Source: Caenorhabditis elegans | Lineage: Eukaryota > Nematoda > Chromadorea > Rhabditida > Rhabditidae | Direction of reading: 5' to 3' | Length of the DNA: 64,000 nucleotides | NCBI RefSeq assembly: GCF_000002985.6 | Contig: NC_003284.9 | Location: forward strand, 7,812,001-7,876,000 | Part shown: in pieces, positions 39,201-51,200 of the stretch | How positions within the stretch are numbered: position 1 is the stretch's first letter | Layout: each line of letters begins with the position of its first letter | Translations under genes and position numbers: made by a program | The notes under the pieces: generated by a model | What the model was told of the DNA's origin: nothing | Databases searched by the model: none | Seen by the model: only the letters and a program-made list of their open reading frames with translations

Positions 39201-42200
39201 AAAATCGATTTAATTGCGGAACCCGCCCACACGATGCGATCTAAAACAGAAGAGGTGTTGTTAGTGTAGCACAACAAGACGGTAGGAGAGGGGGAATATT
39301 TTGGGGAGAATTTTGATGATTGCGTGCAAAACTCAGAAATGCAACATAAAATCAAACAAGAGCAAGCATCTAATAATTTGCGGTTTGATTTTTGTAAGTT
39401 TTTGGTGATTTTTGAAAGTAAAGAAGAGTTAGCTATACTTGAAAAAAGTAATTTTTGATAATTTTTGAAATGTTTACGTTAAAACTTAAAAATAACACAT
39501 TTGACACTACTTTTTGTAATTTTAGAATAGTTGCAGTTGTTCCTCTATTAGTGTTGCACTCCATTTTTCAATTTGGGCAATATATATTTTAGCCCTCCAA
39601 TTCCAATATGGCTAAGTTGTTATTGAAACAATAGTTCTCAACAATTTTCGTTCAAAAAGTGAATTTTGCTAAAAAGGAATCATATTATATTTTTGAAAAT
39701 TAAAAGTGAAATAGTGGTGTGCGAGACCATTACAGAGAACACATTATGTATTCACTAACTGTCCGCAATTTGCCCTCCACATATTTTCTTAGAAACCTGT
39801 TCGAGATTTTATGGCTAAAGAAATTTGTTTAAAAGTTTGTTTTAAAATTAAAAAAAAACAAAATTAATCAATGCAGAATCAAAAGAAACTTGTCATTCAA
39901 ACGTTAATAAAATTCACTCAGGATCAATGTATCACTAAAAAAACGGCAAGACATTTTGCAAACAGTTCAAAAAGTTTAAAATTAATTCTGTGCAAAATCA
40001 CTTACTTTTTTTCCGTTTTCCAGCCATACTCTCCTCAAACTTCTGCCGTTTCAGCTTTCTCTTCAGCCTCTTTTCTTTCTCTTTTTCTCTCATTTCTTTT
40101 TCCAATGCTTCTTTGCACTTATGAAAGTTCTCAACCACAACTCCTACGAACATGTTCAGCACAAAGAATCCAACAAGCAATAAGAATGAAATAAAGTAAA
40201 TCATTCTCCATTCATTGTAATTCTCAATTGGTTGCACGTCAACCCCTACAGCGTCGATTCCTTGATACATGATCGAGACCCATCCATCTTTACTTGAAAG
40301 AACGAAAAGTGACATAAGAGCCTGACCGAGGTTGTCAAAGTTGTAACGATGATTAACCCATTTGTTTCGGTAATCTTCAATGCAATCCGCTTTTGTTGTA
40401 ACGTTTCCAACTTCAGGTCCAATGCAATGGTACATCATACCTTTGAACAACTGAACACCGAGGATGCCAAAGATAATGAAGAATGTGCAGCAAATCAGAA
40501 CAATGTTTCCGATAGGTTTCAGACTGAAAAATAACATTAATAGTATGGGTATTGTGCCTTGAGTATTGAGTATTTATACCTGGATATTAATGTCATTACT
40601 ACAAGCTTAACTCCCGGAGCCCTATTGATAACTCGTAAAGGCCTCAATGCACGAAGTAGCCTTAACACTCTTATAACACCAAATATTTTTGGAGAATCGC
40701 CAGTTGCCAGAAGTTCAAACGCAATGTTGATTAAGGAAATGACAACAAGAATTCCATCGAGAATGTTCCAACCATCTTTAAAATACGCTGCTTGCCCAAT
40801 GAAACAACCATTTGCAATAACCTATGCAAAATCTTAATGATTACGTTGGAATTCTGTGACTCACCTTCATCATCATTTCACCAGTAAAAATCACTGTGAA
40901 AATGTACCCAGAAATATGAAGAAATTGCCTTTCAAAACTATCAGGAGGAATTGATGGTCGTTCCATAGCCAGTGTTATACAGTTGATTCCAATGAAAAAC
41001 AATACGGTGTAATCGAACCATTTCTTTTGAGTTGTTTGTAGGCATTTTATGCGTAGCGGGTTTTTTGGGCCCATAAGAAATAGTGAAAATTCAGTTCGGT
41101 TGTGAAGGCACGTTTTTTTCAAAAGTTTTCTCACAAACGTGTTTTGCTTGGCTTCATTTCTTTTTTCTTCCTCAGCGAGAGCCTGTTTTAGCTCTTGACT
41201 AGCTTCTAGAAATTTTTCTCGTGCATAAGTTTCAATGAGTGCTCTTCTTCCATGTACAGGGCAGTTCGGATTGAAATGATGACAAAGCCCACTCCAACTG
41301 TGAACTCTTTGTCGCCGATACGGAACTCCATTAGCGACAGGAAGTACAAGACTGGCGTGACGATTGAGTCTAGAATCATCACGTCCTTCAGATACTGGTG
41401 ATCTATCGAAAGGTGCCGAATTTCTTAGAACTAATCTTTTATCAATGATGGCATCCAAATTTGCAGAGTGTTTCCTTTCAGGAGATGGGTGGTAATTTGC
41501 AGACAGCAATCTCGGAGATGGTGATTCTTCCGGGGAGGATGGTCTTTGACAAGTACATTCTGCAGGTGCTACTCCATTATTGAAAGCAGGTGACGTTGTT
41601 TTGGCAATTATAAGCTCCAATTCTCGCTTTCTTTCGTCTTCTTCTTCTACAGCTTGCTTTCTCGCATCCTCTTCCTGGAAAACATTATTAAATTTCTGAA
41701 ATTTATTCAGAACAGAGCTTACCAATTGTCGCTTTTCTTCTTCCTTGCTTTCTTGGAATCCTTCTACCAAGATAGCTACAAGTAAGTTGAAAAGAACGTA
41801 ATTACCAAATGTCATGAGCGCCACAAAGTAAAGAGCTGCCCATGGGTTTGTTTGAGCCATACCGTTGAATAAAACCATGTTCCAATCTTCTTGTGTAAGA
41901 ATCTAAATGCATCAATATTAAATTATAAAGTAATGCTGGTATCGAGACACAACTGTTACTAACAATCACGACAAAATTCTATCGAAAATTTACAACAATT
42001 ACAAACTCCATCTTTGACTAACTATATGAAAGGCTTTTTTCAAAAGTTACCTGAAACACAGTTACTGTAGCAAACAAAAAATTGTCAAAATTCATCCGAT
42101 CACATTCACAAATACTCGAGATAACTTGAGCGCTGGTACACTGTAGTCCTGTATCTGGATGATTGCAGAACTTGCATCCAAACAACACCATCCCAAGAGT

Positions 42201-45200
42201 ACTGAAATACAATCACAACACATTCACAAACAACATGAATGAGGGAATTGAAGTTCAAGGCATGCAGTGTACACTATACATATTACTTTTTGTCTTACCT
42301 GAAACACAGTGATCAGCGCCCAGAGCAACGTGTCAAAGTTTTTTCTTTCACACTTTTTCGCAAGGCCTCCAAGAAATTTCTCTTCGACTTTGCAAAATTT
42401 GCACCCAAACAGATTCATTCCGAGAATGCTGGAAAATGTTAAAAAAGGAAATTAGTATTAGAAAGTAGAAGTGGACAGTGAGAATAAATGTTTTCATTTT
42501 AATCAAATTGATACAACATTTACCTGAAGATAAAGATGAAAAGAACCAAAAGTCCAAAAAACACAGTGACATTGTCCATTGTTCGGAGCATCACAACCAG
42601 TTGATATCGAAGAGCAGGCATGAAGCGAACCAATTTCAGAATTCGAAGAAGGCGAAAAGTACGAAGAACTGATAGACCTCCTTTACCTTCTTGAAATAAC
42701 TCAAGAACACTAAAATATGGTATTATTTTTGATGTTCCTAAAGTTCAGTAGATTACCTCAATGCGACAATTCCTCCGTCGAAAAGGTTGAATCCATCAGC
42801 TAAATAACCAAACAATCCACTTGCAATGATCTTAAGAAGCATTTCCAAAGCAAACAAAGCAGTGAAAAATAAATTCGAATATTCCAGAATGACAGTTAAT
42901 ATTTCCGGTTGTTGATGGTACTCCACACCCATGCTCAACGTATTCACCAAAATTGCAACAAGAATCCCTCTAGTGAAGTGATCACAAATAACGAATTTCT
43001 GAATTTTTTCTCGAAACCACCAGAGCTTGGAAGGTGTACTCTTCTTCTTGGCTTCTTCCCCATCGTAAACTTGGTCCTCTTCGCCATCCTCATCAGATTC
43101 TTCATCGCTGCTGGAGTGTTTGTAATGCGGTCCATTCGAATTACCGTTTCCTATTTTGATCTTGGGTTCTTCTTCAATTTTTACGCGCTTTATCCGGACT
43201 CCATCACCATTTTGCTCGATTTGATCATCTCCGTTTTCACGAGTTATGGTGGTTTCATCTGAAAAATGCGAGAGCTATAGTTTTAACTATAACAAATATC
43301 AAACCTTCTTCGTCTTCAGCTTTTTCCTCGATCCTTGAAAGTGTGGCCATATCATCAAGTTTTGACTTCCTCCGTTGTTGTCGTTCGGAACTTTTTCGCT
43401 CTGCTCTTTCTTCCATGTAGGCAGTGTACTTCTAAATTTTTGATTGATAAGACAATCTTGCCTTCTTTCAAAACAAACTTTTTTCGCTGCTCGTTTTGTT
43501 CTCCGAAAGGTGTGTCCGATAAATCTAACAAAAGCTGCATAAACAGTATCTCCTTCTTCTTTGGAAGAAGCGCCACCAATCTCACTTCCAGTACACGCTG
43601 AAAAACAACATTTTAAAACATTAAATTTATATTAGCACTTACATATAGAATCTCTATTTAGTAGCATTTTTCGTTCTTGTAGCATTCGTTCAGTCTCCCG
43701 CCGCTTTGTTTCAGCAAACTGAGTAGCAATAACAACAAGGCATAGATTGATCATGAAAAAAGCACCGATCTGGAATAAAGACGTATAAAGCAAGTCGTAT
43801 TTCTTGTAAACATACCACAATGAGAAGAACAAAATAGATCCAATTCCAAAAAGAATGAGCGTCCTGTACATAGTACATTATATCCGTCCACCCTTCAAGT
43901 GATATGACCTGAAATAGCGAGTTAGGCTGATTCTGATCTGTAAACAATATTTTTCTCACGAGAAAAATAGCGACCCACGCAAAACCGATATTGTCGAAAG
44001 AAACTGATCCTTGAAATGGATTTCGTTGCATCACCTTAATAAAACATGAGATAGCGATTGTCATTAAGCTAGGATAAATGTTTACCTGACATTCGTTGTA
44101 ATAAATATTCCAGTTGATACAAGAGTCGTTCGTTACTTTGTCGTATTCATCTAGTGTAAGGTTACACCTGGAAATTTCAAAGTTTGATGAAGAAGTTGAA
44201 AAGTTTTCACAAACTTCACTCCGTCGACAGTGTATGGTGGAAGATTTGAGCAAGTGTGTAACCCGTTTGCGTCTGGTTGACTGCAAATATATTCTAGCGA
44301 TGTGTCTTCCGGAATGTAAAACCTGAAAATTGATGGTTTCAATGCTAATTGGAAAATTTTTTAAATTTTTTCTAAGAAAAATAATAAAAAAATACCTTGT
44401 CAGTTTTACATTGTTGAACAACGCAGATTGATTCTCCGATATTGTTTTTGGTAAATTAATGACACATCGATTTCTAAAATTTATTTATAATTAGTATTTC
44501 TTTTTGCTGCATTATTTGTTACCGTAATAAACCCGCCCATAATTGAACACCAACAATTCCAAAAATGAAGAAAACGAAAAAACATAAAAGAAGCACATTT
44601 CCAAGCATGGGTAATGTGTCGAGTAACAAATTGACTAAAATCCTCATCGATGGTATTCGATTGACCGCTCGAAGCGGCCTCAGTACTCGAACCGTTCTGA
44701 TTGCTGTTAAATTGATGTTTCCTCCGAGATACTCGTGTAATACAAACTCAGCGATTCTGTAAAAAATTAAATTAATTCAAATTCGTGTATCGAGGTGCCA
44801 GCGTATCGAGGTGCCAAACACATCGTTACTGTGTTTTTTTATTATTGCTGCAATGTTTTTATTAGTCTCAAAATATCCTTGAAATTCCAAAATAACATAT
44901 TCAAAAAACATAAGTTTTATAAATTTATCAACGGCCGAACATGAGTTGTTAGTTAACTATTACATTATTTTGCATATTTTAAGCCTTTTAAATTTGATAA
45001 CTTTGTGGTCCTATAACATATTTTTGCCGCCATGGAACTGTCAAGTTAATTGAAATTTACCTGAATTTAGAAAACAATTTTGAAGTTTTTAAGTGATATC
45101 ATTATGAAATTACTTTTTTTTAAATACTTTTTTTTACTAATTCGTTATTATTTCTTATTTACTAACTTCGCTCATCTTTAATTTTTCCGTTTCCATTTTC

Positions 45201-48200
45201 ATCCTTGAAAATGCGAAAATAGAAAAAAAGTAGTTTAAGGAGTGGTGTTGAACGAGCAAAGCACGTATTAGGTATTCCGCCTCGGCATTTTCCCATTCCT
45301 TCATTTTTAACTCATCACACTCACCCTGCCATAACAATGAAAAAGTCCAGACGATTCCATGTATCAGACATATAAGCCGCAGGACCGTAAAACCCTAGAG
45401 CCATTATTTTTATCACCTGAAAATACATGATAAATGTTTTATATAACTTCTACAAATTAGTATACCATTTCAAATGCAAAATAGACAAATATGCAATTGT
45501 CAATTATATCAAGGATTTGACACCGGTAAGTGTCACAGTCTGGACCATCTTCACAAGGCCTGTACATCCCGAGGGTTACACAATTAATCATAATCACAGC
45601 CATTGTTATTCGGTCAAACCAAGGACTCATCACCATTTGAAGCGCCCATTTCCTTGGAGGTCTGGCTTGATAAAAACATCGAAGTGCTGGCTCAGCAAAC
45701 CTTAATTTAAATTGTTAAATATCAAGATTTATAACTAAAAAGTCTTACCCCGGATACGGAAGTTCACTTTCCTCTTCAATTTGCTCTTCATTCCCCCACT
45801 CGATCTGTCGGCCCTCCCACCGAGAAGGGGAGGCCTCCGAGGAGGAGGCCAACTTGAAAAAAAATTAATTGCTACTTTATAATCCAACTCCAGACATTAT
45901 GTTGTAGTCTCCTAACTTATTCTGAATAAAATTGTACCCGAAAAAAACCAAGAACCTCTCTTTTTCCATTTCCAATAGCCGTGCTCCCAAAAACGTTTCG
46001 AAAATTAGATTTCCACAGATTTGGCAGTAAAACGCCAAAAGTCAAAAGAACTTTGAACGCATTACTTTGTGGGAATGTTTGAAAAGTAGAAATTCTTATG
46101 TGAAAATAAAAAAAAGCCAATAGTATCACTTTCCAAATGAATTATTTGAGTTATTAAATTATTAAACGATTTTTAACAACATTATTTGTCAACAAAGTGA
46201 TATTTGAAACCGCTAGAAACAAAGAGTTAGAACCAGTTTTGTACTTAAAAGATAAAAATGAGAACTTACTCGTCCGTGTTCCGACAGCTGCAGAGTTTCT
46301 TTCGAGCCTTCGATCGAGCCCAGTGCCTGCAAAGAGAGCAGCAGTATAAGGAACAAAAAATGGGATACGCATAAATGTGTCATAAAAAATCAATCTATAT
46401 GAATTGATACTCTCGTTTTTCTATTTTCTTTTATAAGGACCCAGAAAGATAAAATAAAAAGAAGAAAGAAAAATGGAACAAGTAACACTTTTTTACCAGA
46501 GCGGGCGAAGGAAAATGATGTACTCACATCAGTGTTTAGGAAGAAAAAGATGAGAAGAGAAAAAAGGTACATTCCTTTGCGAAATTCGGATGGGCACTCA
46601 GACACTCTCACTTTTCACAGGTTATAAGGATCCGAGCAACGATCAATTTATGGAGGACTCAGGGAAAATCTTAATGAGGGTTATAATTCATTTTAATAAA
46701 TAGCCACACCACGTTTCAAGGCAAACTTTTTTCGTTTCTCTTTTCGGTTTCTAGTGTGATGGCCTGATCGCTAATGATCAAAAAACCACTTCTAAATGAT
46801 TGTGAGTTTTAGAGGAAAAATGATTTCAAAACATTCACACTTTTCTTAACTTAAAGATGCCTCTTTTCAATTTAATGATTACAATATTTGATCTAAAAAC
46901 TAATCAATACAGTACTCCCATTAGAACTGGACTTCATTGATCCACTTCGATAGCTTATGGCTGATTATCCTTAATCAAAAGATTCTCAACTGACAAAATA
47001 CGTGTAAAACATATTTTTCATATTTTTTGAAGTTGAACCATGTTTGATAAACCTAATTTAAGGTAAAAAATGAATAATAACAAATAAGTCTGACAACTTG
47101 TTTAGACCCACAAATATGAACTCACTTCAACAATAATCCAACCTACAGTACGTTTCAAGCTGGAGATGACAGCCAGTAAAAAAATCTTACTAGAGCCTAA
47201 AATGACGTGTAAATGTGAGCGGAGGGCTAATAAAGAAAAGCATATCCGATTTAGAAAATGGACGAACGGGTACATGGGACGAAAAAAAAGAGTCACAAGA
47301 TGTTACATGTCAGGATTTATTGCCAAGGTGTGCAACCGGCGACCTCCCTAGCTGCGCATCCTATCTCCGCCTTTGTTTCCACCTACTCGTCATACTCCTT
47401 TTCCTCCTTCTTTCTTCAATTTCTGTTTCCATGCAAAACGAGGACGACACCAGTGGAAACCAGCAGAAAGAGAGAGAAATAGGAATATGGACGATTAAGG
47501 GAAGACCTTTCACTAAGTAAGTACCGCTTTTTTGTTAAGAAAACCAAAAACGAGAAGCACAAAAATGGGAAGAGGTAAAGTAGAAAAGGATAGGATTGAA
47601 ATAGATTTCCTCGTTCCGCGTGTGAGTTCTAGATTTGTGTGGGAAACGCATTGTGCAAGGTGCACTCTTCAACACACTGCGGCCACCATCGCATCGGTGG
47701 ATCCCTTCGCACTTACAGCTCATATTTCAAATTTTTTCCATCCTGTTCATTTTTGTTCGACTCATTTCTCATGGTTATCTCATATCTGTGCTTTGTGATT
47801 TTGTGCTCAGTGGAAAAGACATTGCGGATCAAAATTTAGAATAAAAATGAAAAGAAGTGGTTGAAAATAAAATTGATAATCACAAAATATTATGTTATCT
47901 TCTTATAGAAATGTGAATTGTTTTCAGGTGAACTGTCTCATGAGACAATTTTCTTTTTGTTTTCATCTTTTCTTTTATTTTTCTAGAAACCCCTCTTACC
48001 TCAACATCCTCATGTCGTCGTGTCGATTGTGATTGTCTTCGATTGACTGTGATTGCTGATGTTCTCCTACCGAGAACTGATCTGAAATTTTGAAATTTTT
48101 TTGGAAGTTATTTTCTGGTGCAGATTTGAAAAAATTACAACCTCATATAAGTTGCTAAGTTTCTTATATTACGGAAGCACGAAATGAGAATGCGTATCAC

Positions 48201-51200
48201 GTAAATATTTGACGAACAAAATATCTCGTAGCGAAAACTAAAGTAATTCTTTAAATTACTATCGCAGCAAAAAATGCCGATTCACAGGCTTGATTTTTGA
48301 AATTAATTTCTGTTCGAGTTGTGGCAATGATATTCCTTTTTGTTTAAATGTTATTTTTGTCTTTTGTTGTGTCATTTTTATGTGTGTTTTTTTTTCAATA
48401 TTTTGCCGTTTATGAAATGAATTCCTTGAATCTACATAAGTGCTACAGTAGTAGTCCAACGAATTACTGTAGTTTTTGCTACAATATTCTTTGCGCGTCA
48501 ATTATGTTGCACAATACCCATTCTCAGAACTTAGTGTTACTGTAATAATTGTTATCTTAATATTTTTCAGATAAAAACTATTGTTCATGTGAAAACCCGC
48601 CTTTCTGACTTTTCAGAACCCTTCCTGATTTTTGTTAAAACTCTTCATTAAAATCCTTCAATTATTATTACAATATCCCAATAACATATAGACTGATATA
48701 TCCTAAAAGATAGTAGCGCTAGTAGGGATTTTTTAAAACACGTGTTAATAAATGAAAATAACCTAGTGCAAAAGTTTTTAATGTTGAAAATTGTCAGTCA
48801 GGGTTATGATAATTGGTTCATTTTATGGACAGGAAGAGATTTTTTAGATTTTTAGAGCAAACATGAGTAAAATTTTTTTGAACCCCTCCAATGTTTAAAA
48901 AAAATATAACTAAAACATTACGAAATTACAAAAATTGTAGTAAAAATTACTATTCGATAGACTTCGAAATTTATGATTAATAAAAAAAAGAGTCATTGCC
49001 TTTTTTTTTACTGCAATTAAAAGACTTCAGAAGTTTTAATGAAAAGTATTACTTTTGAACCTGGTCCTTTTAACACTATAGGGAAACTTGATAATGACCC
49101 AAAATTTATTTCCAAATTTGCTTGTTGAACTCCAATACGTCATTTCCTCAAAATGAAACAAACCTCGGTCCGCCTGCATATTTAGAGAGGGACTGAAAAC
49201 TGCGCAGTTCCGGAACTGGCTGACGTAGCATTTTCAGGTGACCGGGTCAAAGTGGTTTCTCATTCAGAGTAGCCAAAATGTGTGGGGACAATGTGGCGAC
49301 TAGGGATCTGAAAACAATTTTATTTTTGCAAAGTGTATGAGGCAATTTTTTTGTCTGTTTTTATATTCAAACTTGAGCTAAACCAGCATGACAACAACGC
49401 AAAAAAGATGTAATGTAAAAACAACAAAATGCTTACATAAATTACGGGTCGGTGTGGAAAAGAGGGTGGAGAAGCAGGGGGATAAACGATGAGAAAGGGC
49501 TGAAATTTGAGCATTTTTCGAAACCCCCAAGAATTTAGAAATCAACAAGATGTATCCTCGAGATAAGCACAAAAAGAGCAAAATGGAGAAGAGTCGAACA
49601 GCGCAAAAAATAAAGAGGGAAGCAGAAAACGCAGCAGATTTTTAAACCGGAAAGCCGCAATAACATTGAACGCATAATTGATGAGTAAGTAGAGTAGAGT
49701 AAAGGTGGCATGATTTTAAGTTTTTGATGAAAACGAGCAAAGAAAAAAGATTCAAGATTAATTGTGAAGCGAAATTTGTCATACGACAATAAAAAAGACA
49801 AGACATTGGGAAAGAAGCGATAGAAGAAACAAGTGAGTTTTGTGTGTATGTGTATGTGTAGAAAAATAGATGATGGAGACCAGAGCGGAAGAAATTAGAC
49901 GATTTCGGTTGGTTGGTTGAATATGCGGCGCTCTGCGAGCATGAATCTGCTCTGCTTATAGTATATGAATTGTCCGATGATATTATTTCAGTTTTTAGGG
50001 GGTGATGAGAGACGAACGTGTGAATGCGCCAATAGGGGAGAACAATACACGAGAGCCACACAATTTTGCTTCATAATTTGAGAATTTGTACTAAAAATGT
50101 GGTTTCCAAAAATATTTCTAATACATTCTTTAAAAATTTACGCATAAACAAAGTACTTTTTGCAAATAATAATAATTTCAAAACGTAAATTTTTTTAAAT
50201 ATTGATATCATGATTTGGTTAATTGTTTTAAAATGTAATAAGGCCAATAAGAAGCCTTGTTTTGACTATTTATAGTGCTAAAATATGCAAATATCATAGG
50301 AAAACTGTTTTAGAAAAATAATTACATCTCATGACTTTAAAAGTCAACAAAAAATCGTTTTTGCTACTTCTGCTTTTTGAAGTATAGCGAAAAGTCAGTT
50401 TTTTGAACTATTTCCAAAATAAATTTGTCTGAAAATAATGAAATTTCTAAATAATTATTGTAAAGTAAGTACATAACAGGACTGTTTCTTGAAATTTAAA
50501 AATTAAATTTAAATCTCGAAACAAAATTAAGTTTTAATCTCTCCCACACACAAAAAGCGTGATTTCTCTTTTCAACTAAACTAATTATAGAAAATGTGGA
50601 CATTGGCTCCGCGCGGCACTTCTTGTTTTTAATTCTTTGGCTGAATTTGGGATTTTTCCAGAAAATTTCCTTAAATGGACATAAAAATCAGACAGACTTC
50701 AAAGAAACAATTTCCAGTTTCAAATCGTAGATCACTAAGAGATTCAGCTCTTTGAGTTGGAAAAAAAAGGAAAACAAGAAAAATAAGAATACAAAAAGGT
50801 CAAGAAGGCTCTCGTGTTTGGAATATCTGTGGGAAATACTCGGGAAAACGATGAAAAGGTATCAATTGTCAGGTGCGTCAGGGTGCATTTCGTATTTGGA
50901 CGGCGACAAACAAAAGTCCGAGGAGCAAAAAATCAAGGGAAATGAGAATCTTGTAAAAGTGAGGGTATGGGATTTGGAATTGATTTCTGATAAGGTCTGT
51001 CGGTGTTAATTGTTAAAATCGTTTTGAGGAGGTTGAATAATTAAAAATGAATTTGGAATATAATCGTCTTCTTACTTGATGTTCAATTTACTTGTAGTTA
51101 AGAGTCATTTTAATATTTTTAAATGTGTGTTCTTGCTGACGTTGCAAAAACTATTTGCTAATTATTGAACATTTTAGAATTTTTTTAAACTTATGCTCTT

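Noticed and set aside
43432..43461. Possible 30-base GC-AG intron in the cca-1 I-II linker
   Set aside because: Too short for a C. elegans intron. A 47-base GT-AG intron with the same acceptor restores phase and fits better.
46390..46611. - strand frame just upstream of cca-1 exon 3, considered as an alternative first exon
   Set aside because: Neither this frame nor the ATG at about 46372 reaches the exon at 46326 in the channel frame, and no donor of phase 0 was found.
47166..47844. Overlapping + strand open frames in cca-1 intron 2
   Set aside because: Three frames are open at once, indicating composition rather than coding. No acceptor or donor chain and no recognisable family.
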